A stretch of 64,000 nt of DNA, from positions 3,100,001 through 3,164,000 of the forward strand of contig NZ_CP059693.1 in NCBI RefSeq assembly GCF_028657945.1, in the 5' to 3' direction. Positions within the stretch are counted from its first letter, which is position 1; the number at the start of each line of letters is the position of its first letter. The DNA comes from Thalassomonas haliotis. Its GTDB lineage: Bacteria > Pseudomonadota > Gammaproteobacteria > Enterobacterales > Alteromonadaceae. The notes under the pieces are model-generated. The model had not been told where the DNA came from. It did no database searches and saw only the letters and a list, made by a program, of their open reading frames with translations. Positions 30,071 to 38,362 of this stretch are shown in pieces. Made by a program: the position numbers and the translations under genes.

Positions 30071-30568
30071 GTGAATAATGAAGATATTCGTTCGTCAGTT
30101 GGTGCCGAGCAGGGCGACCCTAGTACCCTAAGTAATATGGAAGCCATTCAAGATTGGCAGTTGGCCTGGTCCAGACTGGTTTCATATGCTTGGGAAAACT
30201 GGAACGATGCACAAGTGATGAATAGCATTCTTGCTGATCCGCATCATTATCTGATGCAGTTTGGCTATCAGGGAAAGTTTGATACGACAAAGATTAAAGT
30301 GGTATTGGAAGGCAATGGTTCCTCGGTAAGCCTGGATCTCAATGAATGGGATAACGAACAAAGAGCTGGCTATCAAGCTCCTGATGTTCAGCCGGCCGGT
30401 GAAGAAAGTGTCAAACCATTGACCAATGGCTGGAATAATGCACACGAGAATAACCAGCTTGCCGGTGCGCTTGTTGTTGTTTTGCCTAAACCTCCGGAAA
30501 AGGATCAATCTTTGGCCCTGGCCGATTACATGGCAATTAGTAATTACCAGCCATTTACTTGTACTTAA
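30071..30568 (+). CDS. TOMM precursor peptide, BMA_0021/0022-like with nitrile-hydratase-type leader
   Basis: A 165-residue peptide with a GTG start at 30071 and an AGGAG eight bases before it. Residues 25-75 (AWSRLVSYAWENWNDA, then ILADPHHYLMQFGY) follow the NHLP pattern, i.e. an inactive relative of the nitrile-hydratase alpha subunit used as a RiPP leader. Residues about 130-165 read GALVVVLPKPPEKD, then DYMAISNYQPFTCT. The GALVVVLPKPP block and an end in PFTxC-like sequence are, as I recall, the marks of the BMA_0021/0022 family of Burkholderia TOMM precursors. The only Cys of the peptide is the penultimate residue. A hairpin follows the stop. The cleavage site and the modified residues cannot be read off. 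Confidence 0.78.
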   Translation: MNNEDIRSSVGAEQGDPSTLSNMEAIQDWQLAWSRLVSYAWENWNDAQVMNSILADPHHYLMQFGYQGKFDTTKIKVVLEGNGSSVSLDLNEWDNEQRAGYQAPDVQPAGEESVKPLTNGWNNAHENNQLAGALVVVLPKPPEKDQSLALADYMAISNYQPFTCT

Positions 30569-30583
30569 GATAAGTTAACCTGC

Positions 30584-30618
30584 TTAGGGTGTTCGAGATC
30601 AAGTTCACCCTAATTATT
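30584..30618 (+). terminator. Stem-loop after the precursor gene, candidate partial terminator
   Basis: TTAGGGTG (30584-30591) pairs perfectly with CACCCTAA (30606-30613), followed by TTATTT. A weak terminator just after a precursor gene is common in RiPP operons, where it raises precursor mRNA over the enzyme mRNA. Confidence 0.55.
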
Positions 30619-30671
30619 TCCTGCGAAACTAGCAACATACCACTTCTAACCAAACTGGCTAATAATATCTA

Positions 30672-31826
30672 ATGAAGTTTAAAATAATTGATTGTGATCG
30701 TCATGTCATTGAACCCAGCTATTTGTGGCAAGCATATTCTCCCGATGAGGTTTTTAAAAATACCCCGGTATATTTGAAACAAGACACACAAGAGTCTCGT
30801 CGGGACAGAGTCGCCAGGCTAGGCAAAAAAGCCGATATTGCGCTGCCGCCACAACTTATGATAGGTTCAGTTCCTGTGTTGAATAATTGGCATGAAAGCA
30901 ATCAGGTCGCCTCTGCTCATATCAATCAAAACAGCCAAAGACAAAGGTTTGATGCAACGCTTCCCCATACTCAGATAGAGACGATGGACACAGGTGGGAT
31001 CGGTCGGGCATTACTGTTTCCAACGTTTGCCATGCTGGTAGTCAATCATGCTGATATCAGTCCCCAGACATCCTATGCCTACGCCAGAGCCTATAATCAC
31101 TGGTTGCAGGATTATATCAATTATGATCGCCAAAGACTTATCGGGGTCGGCTTGGTCAGTCGGCATGAACCTGCCAATATGTGTCAGCAAATTGAAGAAA
31201 TAGCTTCTTTTGGCTGGCGCTGTATTACCCTGAGACCCGAAGTTATCGCCGGCAGGGGGTTAGGGCATGAAGATTATGAACTCTTCTGGCAAATGTGTGA
31301 GCAGAAAAATATTACCATTGCTTTTCATGGCGGCACACACCTGCACGGTCCGACGGTTGGTTCGGAGCGCTTTAGCTCAAGATTTGGTTTGCATGCCTGT
31401 TCGCATCCGATGGAAATCCAAATGGCTTTTGTTTCCTTGTTGGAATCCGGCGTGCTCGAAAGGTACCCCAAGCTGAAATTTGCTTTTCTTGAGGCCGGAT
31501 GCTCCTGGATCCCCCATTGGTTATGGCGACTGGATAATATCTGTTATCCGGAGTTTCCCGCTTTAATCAAGGAAAATATCCGTATGTTGCCCTCGGAGTA
31601 TTTTAAAAGGCATTGCTGGACAACATTGGAAATCGGCGAGCCTTGTCTTAAAGCCGTGGTTGATATGATAGGACATGAAAATATTCTCTTTGGCAGTGAC
31701 TTTCCGCATCCGGATCATCTGCATTTTGAGTTGGCCGAAATAGCCAAAGAGTGCGCTGAATTAACGCCAGAGCAATTAAAAGATATTCTGGAAGTTAATC
31801 CTCAAAACTGTTTTGCTCTTGATTAA
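30672..31826 (+). CDS. Amidohydrolase-family (PF04909) metal hydrolase
   Basis: A 384-residue TIM-barrel protein of the amidohydrolase-2 family. The start carries IIDCDRHVIEP (the usual DxH is DRH, with the first metal His kept). HGGTHLHGP supplies central ligands, and the closing metal Asp lies in LFGSDFPHPD. The family holds decarboxylases and hydrolases of aromatic and heterocyclic acids. It lies between the precursor and the YcaO gene on the same strand, so it probably modifies or trims the peptide product or protects the cell from it. That is an inference from position. ATG 30672 has no strong Shine-Dalgarno. Confidence 0.82.
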   Translation: MKFKIIDCDRHVIEPSYLWQAYSPDEVFKNTPVYLKQDTQESRRDRVARLGKKADIALPPQLMIGSVPVLNNWHESNQVASAHINQNSQRQRFDATLPHTQIETMDTGGIGRALLFPTFAMLVVNHADISPQTSYAYARAYNHWLQDYINYDRQRLIGVGLVSRHEPANMCQQIEEIASFGWRCITLRPEVIAGRGLGHEDYELFWQMCEQKNITIAFHGGTHLHGPTVGSERFSSRFGLHACSHPMEIQMAFVSLLESGVLERYPKLKFAFLEAGCSWIPHWLWRLDNICYPEFPALIKENIRMLPSEYFKRHCWTTLEIGEPCLKAVVDMIGHENILFGSDFPHPDHLHFELAEIAKECAELTPEQLKDILEVNPQNCFALD

Positions 31827-31850
31827 CTCCTAAAAGATGCCTTGTTCAAT

Positions 31851-31915
31851 AATATGGCAATGAAGTGAAGTATTTAGATAATAATATGGCAATGAAGTGA
31901 AGTATTCAGATAATA
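31851..31915 (+). repeat. 32-bp tandem duplication covering the YcaO translation start
   Basis: The segment AATATGGCAATGAAGTGAAG with its right flank occurs at 31851 and again at 31883, so the unit is 32 bp; only one or two bases differ (TTTAG/TTCAG). The first copy holds an 11-codon frame (GTG 31865 to TGA 31898-31900, peptide MKYLDNNMAMK). Its stop overlaps the GTG at 31897 that starts the YcaO protein. Confidence 0.8.
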
Positions 31916-34029
31916 ATATATTGACTTGGCATCCGAGATTTCATGTTTCTTTCTGGCAAGGAAGGGGCGTTATTTTAATCAGCGAAAGTGAATACCTTTT
32001 CTTACCTGATGATAAATTTCCCTATATCCAGGCGATTGACGGCAAGCATACTGCCGAGGAAATTGTTCTTGCCCAGGCAGAGCCGGATAAAAGTGCAGTA
32101 TTCTTTTACCAAACCAGCCAATTACGCCAGAAGGGTTACCTGATCAGCGCAGACAGCGAGATTCACAGCCGCTATCGCAGCGGCTGCCGTCGCAATTTGC
32201 AGCGGCAGCGTTTAAATGCTGCAATTGAAATGGTTAATTTATCTTCAATCGATAGCGTATTATCTAGGGTATGGGGCAATATTATTAAATCGGCACTTAC
32301 TGATATTGGCAAGGCGCTTACGGTTGTCTTAGTGGATGATTTTTTGGAGCCGGAGTTAATTGAGGTACTGGTGGCATTACCGGCTTATTGTATTATCAAA
32401 GTCACGGGGGAAAAAATATGGATCAGCCCCGTATCGACCGCGGACAAGCCTCTTTACTGGCCGAAGTTGCAAGGACAATTATGGCAAAATCAGCCGGTAC
32501 GAAATCTGGTGGCTAAGTTATATCCAAAGCAAGAGCATCAGCTGCCTTTTATGCTTGATCAGCCTTTGACCAGTGAAAATATCCGGCAAATTAATACTTT
32601 GCTTACCAGGCAGTATGCAATGAAAAGCCAGGAGATCGGCATATTAGCATTATCGGCTAATGAGATTGAATATCACCCGGTGAATCCCTATTACCATAAT
32701 GATGATGACTTTTCTGCTCAAATAAGCAAAGCCGTCGAGTTAAAGCCTTGTCCGATACTGTTTGATCTAGATGGCGGCTGCCGTAATATTAGCCCGGAAC
32801 AAACGCTGGTAAATCTCAGCCCCTTGATCAGTCCGGTAAGTGGGGTGATCACCCATATTGAAGAGCTTAAAGCAAATGAAAACCAACCAGTAAAAACCTT
32901 TCGAACCGCTTTTTTTAAAACGCCGGTTTTGTCGCAACCGGGAGCTGTGAATGAGAGTTTCGTGCAAGTTTGCATGGGTAAGGGGGTTTCGACAACCCAA
33001 TCTAAAGTCAGCGCCTTATGTGAAACCATTGAACGTTATGCAGCCCTATACCAGGGAGATGAGCCGCTGTTGTTGTCCAGGCAGTCACAGCTGGATAAAC
33101 GCAGTTATAGCCCCAGTCTGTTAGTGCCTTATAGCGAACAGCAATACCTGAACTTTGCTGATAAAAGCCATCAGGATTCAAGCCTTAAACAGGCGGCGAA
33201 ACCCTATCTTGACTCAGAAATCCATTGGTTGCCTGGCTGGTCCCTGTGCCGTAATGAACAAGTTTATCTTCCTCTAACGGCTTGTTTTGCTAATACTCCC
33301 TTTAACGACGAGCAATTTGGCCGTTGGCACTCAAATGGTTGTGCTGCGGGGAATACCCTGGAAGAAGCTGTTTTACAGGGCTTATTTGAATTAATCGAGC
33401 GGGATGCTACTGCACTTTGGTGGTATAACCAGACCAGGGGCGCTGAATTTGACCTTGAAAGAATTCCGGCAGATAACTTAAAGCAATTACAGCAGACCTT
33501 ATCGGTCAGCCATCATTATTGGGTTTTAGATATTACCACAGATATTGGCGTTCCTGTGATGGTCGCTATTGGCCAGGATCTGAAAACTCAGGGTTACAGC
33601 TTAGGTTTAGGTTGCCACTTGCAACCAGAGTTGGCGGCGCAACGGGCTTTAACTGAATTGTGCCAGCTTATTCCTATTCGTGATCAAAATGGTGCGCCGT
33701 TTGATTTTGATGCCATCGTTGAAGGGGAATACCTGCATCCGGATATCAACAGGCAAGGAATACCGGCTTTCACTACATCCTGTGGCGATATAAAAGGTGA
33801 TATTGAAAATATAGTGGCTCGTATACAATCACTTGGTTATGAAACCTTAGTCGTCAATTACAGCAGAGCTCATTTACCGATAAAAACGGCGAAAGTCTTT
33901 GTCCCTGGTTTATGCCATATCTGGCCGCAACTGGCTAATACTCGCTTGTATAAATTGCCTGTTCAGTTAGGCTGGCTACAGCATGAAAAGACTGAAGCAA
34001 CAATTAATCAGCAGGCTTTGTATATTTAA
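31897..34029 (+). CDS. Fused TOMM leader-binding/YcaO cyclodehydratase
   Basis: A 710-residue enzyme of the cyanobactin-like C-D fusion type. Residues about 1-330 are the leader-recognition/E1-like part (TIGR03882-like). Residues about 350-705 are a YcaO domain with GKGVSTTQSKVSALCETIERY for ATP and NGCAAGNTLEEAVLQGLFEL, ELIERDATALWWYNQ for the catalytic face. YcaO enzymes use ATP to turn Cys, Ser or Thr side chains of a precursor into thiazoline or oxazoline rings. The predicted start is GTG 31897, overlapped by the stop of an upstream mini-frame made by a 32-bp duplication. No Shine-Dalgarno is clear. The end, INQQALYI, is hydrophobic. No SagB-like dehydrogenase gene is present to oxidise the rings. 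Confidence 0.93.
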   Translation: MKYSDNNILTWHPRFHVSFWQGRGVILISESEYLFLPDDKFPYIQAIDGKHTAEEIVLAQAEPDKSAVFFYQTSQLRQKGYLISADSEIHSRYRSGCRRNLQRQRLNAAIEMVNLSSIDSVLSRVWGNIIKSALTDIGKALTVVLVDDFLEPELIEVLVALPAYCIIKVTGEKIWISPVSTADKPLYWPKLQGQLWQNQPVRNLVAKLYPKQEHQLPFMLDQPLTSENIRQINTLLTRQYAMKSQEIGILALSANEIEYHPVNPYYHNDDDFSAQISKAVELKPCPILFDLDGGCRNISPEQTLVNLSPLISPVSGVITHIEELKANENQPVKTFRTAFFKTPVLSQPGAVNESFVQVCMGKGVSTTQSKVSALCETIERYAALYQGDEPLLLSRQSQLDKRSYSPSLLVPYSEQQYLNFADKSHQDSSLKQAAKPYLDSEIHWLPGWSLCRNEQVYLPLTACFANTPFNDEQFGRWHSNGCAAGNTLEEAVLQGLFELIERDATALWWYNQTRGAEFDLERIPADNLKQLQQTLSVSHHYWVLDITTDIGVPVMVAIGQDLKTQGYSLGLGCHLQPELAAQRALTELCQLIPIRDQNGAPFDFDAIVEGEYLHPDINRQGIPAFTTSCGDIKGDIENIVARIQSLGYETLVVNYSRAHLPIKTAKVFVPGLCHIWPQLANTRLYKLPVQLGWLQHEKTEATINQQALYI

Positions 34030-34060
34030 AGTTTTATTGTTTAGGAAAGGTATCAGGCAA

Positions 34061-34180
34061 TTGACACAGGAAATAATAACTAGGTTAAAAATGCCAACTG
34101 ACGGTCTGATAAAAGTGGCCACTCTTTGTGAAAACTTGTCGTCAAGGGTATTAAAAACCAGTAAACTTTTATTGAATTAA
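34061..34180 (+). CDS. Possible small helical protein in the YcaO-FHA gap
   Basis: A 39-codon frame from TTG 34061, with AGGAAAGG ten bases upstream, reads MTQEIITRLKMPTDG then LIKVATLCENLSSRVLK and ends at 34180. It would be an amphipathic, basic helix. I do not recognise it. It fills most of the 190-base gap before the FHA gene. It could equally be untranslated spacer; there is no homology claim. Confidence 0.28.
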   Translation: MTQEIITRLKMPTDGLIKVATLCENLSSRVLKTSKLLLN

Positions 34181-34219
34181 TTAAAATGACTGTATCTATA
34201 AGGACTCAAAGGAACTCAG

Positions 34220-35167
34220 ATGGCGATATTACTCAATCTTAATACCCAAGATGAAGTGAATCTGTCAGTACAGCATGTTTTTGGCCGTCATCGCGGGACA
34301 ACCACTACCGAATTAACCAATATGGACGCTTCGCGTTTACATGCCACCATTTTATGGGACGGCGAACACTGGTTATTGCAGGATAGCAGCACCAACGGCA
34401 CTTTTGTTAACGGCAAGCTTGCCCCTAAAGGCATAAAAATGCCTTTATCTCAGGATGACAAGCTCAATTTCGGCAGTTTAGATGCCGAAACCTGGCAATT
34501 GATAAGTCTTGATGCCCCTAAAAGTATGTTGGTGCCGCAAACGCCGGGGTTGGAGCGGCTGATGTTGGAAGATATCATGGTATTGCCCAGTGAAGAATCT
34601 CCTGAAATTACCTTGTATCAGAATACCTGTGGTAATTGGATTTGCGAAAGTGCGGCCGGTCTTTCTGAGTTAAAAAACGGTGATCTGGTCGGTACGCAAG
34701 AGCATATCTGGCGTTTCATTGAAACTAAGCCCAGTGAAGCAACCAGGGTCGTTACAGGTAATTACCAGCAATTGACCCGGGTGAGCATGACTTTTGAAGT
34801 CAGTCAGGATGAAGAACATGTTGCCTTGACTGTGCATATGGGAGATCACCAGATTAACCTGGAGCAGCGCAACCATCATTATTTATTGCTGTTATTGGCC
34901 CGTCAGCGCCTTGCCGATAAGGAGGCTGAACTGATCAAAGCCGATCAGGGCTGGCTTGATAAGGAAGCCTTGGGCAAGATGCTGAAACTTAATGAAAACC
35001 ATATCAATATTCAGATTTACCGTTTCAGGAAACAATTGATCAGCGCTTCACCCCAGAGTCTGGTATTGCCCCAGGCTATCGAGCGGCGTTCGGGGGAAAT
35101 ACGGCTCGCCTGCGATAACATAGAGATCAACGGCGGCATGCAGCTGTCGAGCATTAATTCCGACTGA
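34220..35167 (+). CDS. FHA-domain/winged-helix protein, partner of the cluster kinase
   Basis: A 315-residue protein with an FHA domain at about residues 15-100. The phosphothreonine-binding loop pattern is GRHRG, SRLHATI, DSSTNGTFVNG, all intact. A central region follows, then a C-terminal winged-helix segment (about 235-300; LGKMLKLNENHINIQIYRFRKQL, then an SGEIRLACD wing-like hairpin) like that of OmpR-type DNA-binding domains. AAGGAA sits five bases before the ATG. FHA domains bind phosphothreonine, and the only Ser/Thr kinase in the window is at the other end of this cluster. The likely role is a phosphorylation-responsive regulator of the cluster. Confidence 0.85.
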   Translation: MAILLNLNTQDEVNLSVQHVFGRHRGTTTTELTNMDASRLHATILWDGEHWLLQDSSTNGTFVNGKLAPKGIKMPLSQDDKLNFGSLDAETWQLISLDAPKSMLVPQTPGLERLMLEDIMVLPSEESPEITLYQNTCGNWICESAAGLSELKNGDLVGTQEHIWRFIETKPSEATRVVTGNYQQLTRVSMTFEVSQDEEHVALTVHMGDHQINLEQRNHHYLLLLLARQRLADKEAELIKADQGWLDKEALGKMLKLNENHINIQIYRFRKQLISASPQSLVLPQAIERRSGEIRLACDNIEINGGMQLSSINSD

Positions 35168-35299
35168 TAAAGTTAAATAACAGGCTAAACAGCAGGTTAT
35201 AAGCACAGTGTCGGAGCATACTCAGGTGCATATAAGCAAGATGCGAGCAAGCAACCGGCAATTTGTGTCGGCTTCATAGGGATCTTCCTTGATAGTCAA

Positions 35300-35334
35300 T
35301 AAAAAACTCACCAATAATCAAGATTACTGGTGAG
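35300..35334 (-). terminator. Strong intrinsic terminator for the PilZ gene
   Basis: On the minus strand a 12-13-bp stem (35307-35334, arms CTCACCA...TGGTGAG with one mismatch) is followed by TTTTTTATT. It is 55 bases past the PilZ stop and also separates it from the FHA gene. Confidence 0.8.
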
Positions 35335-35387
35335 ATCAGGTTAACCACTTGGTTAGCCAGGGAACCGTATGAATTCAGCCAAAAAGC

Positions 35388-37874
35388 TTAACTTGGCTTA
35401 GGCTGAGCCGCGGCTGGTTTCGCCTGTGCCTTTAAATCCAAACGCTGCAAGGTTTCGGTCGTAATATCGACAATATTGAGCACGCCTTCGACATTGGCCA
35501 GCTCATCCTTGATGCCGTCAATCCGGTAACGGGAGTAGGTTTTTAACCCGGCAATGCGGTCATCAATAAACTGGCAATCGACTTCCGGGGTCTTTAACAG
35601 CTCAAGCTGCAGCACATAGACTTCACCGCGGGCGCGGGCATTGCTCAAAAAGATGTCTCTGAGTTTAGGGGAGGTTAATTCCGAAGAAAGCTTGCTGATG
35701 ATCTTAATTTCATCCCTGTTTTTGTTATCGACAAAAATAAATAACCTGGAGGTCAGCGGCAAATGTTTGTGGCTCAGGCATTTGAACTGGGTCGACTGCA
35801 TGATGTCATTCAGCGGAGAATTTAAAATCGGGTAAAGGTTAAAGTCGGTATTGGCCTGGCCGGGTTGTGTTTCGCCTGTCCTTTTTTTCGCCGGCTCTGT
35901 CTGTTTGGCCTTATTTGTCTGCGTTTTGTTTTTTGCTATGCTTTTCGCCGAGCATACAGACAATAACTGGTTTAATGCCGACTTATTTCTGTGTGTGGCT
36001 AAACGTGAGGCATGGTAACGGTTTTTTTGCTTTGATAGAAACACCAGGTTAAGCTGACCGTGCTTTGTATACAAGCGGCATAACCCCTCCGACAGGCCTT
36101 TGTTTTTCGTCGGCGTTTTATCCACCTGTTTGTCGACATAATCTTTAAGCAAGTGAAAGAAGTTCTGGTTATCGATATTATGCTCTAATGAGGCCGACTT
36201 TAAATGCAAAATGGTTTTCGATTCATTAATGGCCACGATCGCAAAAGGGCGGGAGCTGCCTTCTTCCGGCGTTTTTCCCGGCAGCTCTATGCTCAGCAAG
36301 TCCCCCGACTTGGCGCTAATGGCGGACTCTAATTCCACCTGCAGTCCGCGTACCGAGACATTTTTGCTGTAGCCGATATAACGGCTGTCATTTTTAATGA
36401 CCCTGAGCTGCATTTTATAGTCGTAACGGGCTTCTTTGCGTTTGGAAATAAACTTCACCGGAATAATATCCGTCGCTCCCGACTGGCCCGCGACCATAAA
36501 GCGGCGCAACTGCTGCAGCTCCTGCGAACTGGCGGAAAAAGCTTTTGCCTGATAATCCGCCAGCATCTCTTCGTGGGTGATGTCTGTGATGGCGCCGCAA
36601 AAGCGCAATTTTTGCAGCCGTTCTTTGGCTATCGGCGCCAGGCCGTCGGCTTCAAGGCCGAGCTGATCAAAGCGGCTGCTGATAATGGCCAGCTGCAGTT
36701 TAAACAGGCGCAGGCTTTTATATTTTAAACCCAAAGCGATAAAGGCGGTTAACAGCCCGGTTTGCTCAAGTTCTTGCTCGGTGGCGACAAAATAAAGGCG
36801 GCTGTTTTGTTTTACCAGGGTAAAGCCGTACAGAACCGTGGTAATGCCCGATTTATTTTGTTGCAGCAGGAGTTTAATGCGCTTGGGGGTTAAGGCAAAA
36901 GGTAAAATATTTTGCTTGTTCTGGTTATGCCAGTAGTCCAATGCTTGCTGGTTACGCTCGGAAGAGAGGATATAATTGAGCTGTCCCTGGCCATTAAAAA
37001 ACAGCGGCAGGGCATTGCTTTTTGGCATATAGAGTTTTTCATAGCCCTTATTTAACAATACCGGCTCAAGATCTGAGGCATCAACCCGGTTAAATACTTT
37101 TTGAGACTTGATAAAAGTGGTTAAAAACTCATCCAGCTTGGGATTCGAACTGGTACGCAAGGCCCGTATCCAGGTTTTTTCGTCATTGCTGTCAACAGAA
37201 ACGACTTTATAGTTGACAAACTTTTCCAGTATTTCGCCGACATAATTTTTGGCGATTTCGGCAAACTGTATTTTAAATTCTTGCCCTTTGGCCAGTTTGG
37301 CTTCTTCCGGCAATAAAAAGCGGATGCCGACGGTGGAAATATCCGCGGTAAAAGTGGTCAGCTCTTGTTCTTCTATGGCCAGCAGGATTTCAGAACGAAA
37401 ATGGATTCGGTCTTCGTTGCGGGTACGATAGTCACCAAAATACAAATGTTCAACATCAAAACGTTCGAAATTTTGTGAAGCCTGCTCCAATTCCTGCAAG
37501 ACATTGGCGCTGGAAGGATCCGTAGCGGCAGCAAGTACCGCTTCATAGACACCAACCGTGTATTCGCCGCCATACTGCTTGATCAGATATTCAAAAATAC
37601 TGATGGACTTTTGATCAAGATAATGGGTGATGTCAGCAAAAACATAATCTTCACAGGTTTCTTTGCTTTTGCGGCGCAAGTCTATGGCGCGGACACAGGC
37701 GGTTTTTAACCGTGCCAGTTCCATCTTGATCAAAAAGCGGGTGCTTTTATTTTCTTTCGGCGTCAAACTGATTAAGGTGGATTCAAGCTTATTCTTACAG
37801 GTAATGGGAATTAAAGCATTGATCAGTTTTGCATCGTATTTCTTGTTATTAGTTTGTAACATATTGGTATCCAT
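35388..37874 (-). CDS. Large PilZ-domain protein
   Basis: An 828-residue protein with two PilZ-like regions. The first lies near residues 155-245 (EDRIHFRSEILLAI, ADISTVGIRFLLP). The second lies near 480-560 (KRKEARYDYKMQLRVI, SKNVSVRGLQVEL). In both the RxxxR and [DN]xSxxG elements expected for c-di-GMP binding can be picked out. The remainder is helical with a Lys/Thr-rich linker near residues 640-670. There is no membrane segment. Proteins of this architecture occur in Shewanella and Colwellia-type genomes and are thought to read c-di-GMP, but the output is unknown. It is monocistronic, ending at the terminator 35300-35334. Confidence 0.85.
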   Translation of the reverse strand: MDTNMLQTNNKKYDAKLINALIPITCKNKLESTLISLTPKENKSTRFLIKMELARLKTACVRAIDLRRKSKETCEDYVFADITHYLDQKSISIFEYLIKQYGGEYTVGVYEAVLAAATDPSSANVLQELEQASQNFERFDVEHLYFGDYRTRNEDRIHFRSEILLAIEEQELTTFTADISTVGIRFLLPEEAKLAKGQEFKIQFAEIAKNYVGEILEKFVNYKVVSVDSNDEKTWIRALRTSSNPKLDEFLTTFIKSQKVFNRVDASDLEPVLLNKGYEKLYMPKSNALPLFFNGQGQLNYILSSERNQQALDYWHNQNKQNILPFALTPKRIKLLLQQNKSGITTVLYGFTLVKQNSRLYFVATEQELEQTGLLTAFIALGLKYKSLRLFKLQLAIISSRFDQLGLEADGLAPIAKERLQKLRFCGAITDITHEEMLADYQAKAFSASSQELQQLRRFMVAGQSGATDIIPVKFISKRKEARYDYKMQLRVIKNDSRYIGYSKNVSVRGLQVELESAISAKSGDLLSIELPGKTPEEGSSRPFAIVAINESKTILHLKSASLEHNIDNQNFFHLLKDYVDKQVDKTPTKNKGLSEGLCRLYTKHGQLNLVFLSKQKNRYHASRLATHRNKSALNQLLSVCSAKSIAKNKTQTNKAKQTEPAKKRTGETQPGQANTDFNLYPILNSPLNDIMQSTQFKCLSHKHLPLTSRLFIFVDNKNRDEIKIISKLSSELTSPKLRDIFLSNARARGEVYVLQLELLKTPEVDCQFIDDRIAGLKTYSRYRIDGIKDELANVEGVLNIVDITTETLQRLDLKAQAKPAAAQPKPS

Positions 37875-38362
37875 ACAAATGTTTTAAAGCTGTGCCTTAA
37901 AACAGTCTGTTTAAGCCCTCCGAAAAGTACGTGTTTACCTGGATAACGGATGAATAGGATATTCCTCTGGAGCCCATAGCAAGTTGTTTTTTGCTTATTG
38001 TTCAGGCTTCCCAGGTCCCGGCGCCAACATAATACTTTCTAACCAGCCATTTTTTCTTGGAAGTGACTTTTTATTAGTGACTTCTTATAAATGATTAGCT
38101 AACAAATTGTTTAAGCCAGAACAACAAAGTATCTACAAAAGCATGTTACCTCGTGCACGCTATTAAATAAACCCAAAGCCGCTGTTATTTGATCTAATCG
38201 GTCAATGATCTTGAACCTTAATAACTTAGGGCGGCATTGTTGATAAATAAGCGACAAAAAAAGCACAAAAATAAAAAAATGACTCATTTATCGATATTTT
38301 TAACCCTTTTCATTTTCTGCTTCGTTTATAGGGATATCAGTCATCAAGAAGAAGCAAAAATT
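37875..38362. other. Non-coding gap between PilZ and VWA genes
   Basis: About 490 bases separate the two divergent genes. I see no RNA gene or clear promoter in it. A short palindrome AGGATATTCCT lies near 37951-37961. A reading frame in phase with the VWA gene runs through 38237-38362 from a TTG but looks non-coding. Confidence 0.4.

Noticed and set aside
33983-34180. A 65-codon frame starting inside the YcaO gene
   Set aside because: The first part overlaps the conserved end of the YcaO protein in another frame; only the part after 34061 is kept, at low confidence.
25024-35167. Calling the cluster a lasso, lanthipeptide or thiopeptide locus
   Set aside because: No LanM, LanB, lasso cyclase or radical SAM gene is seen; the YcaO fusion and NHLP leader fit only the TOMM type.
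37875-38236. A structured RNA such as 6S RNA or a c-di-GMP riboswitch in the PilZ/VWA gap
   Set aside because: I could not find the conserved core of either; only a short palindrome is visible.
38237-38362. An N-terminal extension of the VWA protein from a TTG
   Set aside because: The lipoprotein signal begins at the ATG at 38363, and the extension is Lys/Phe-rich without a ribosome-binding site.
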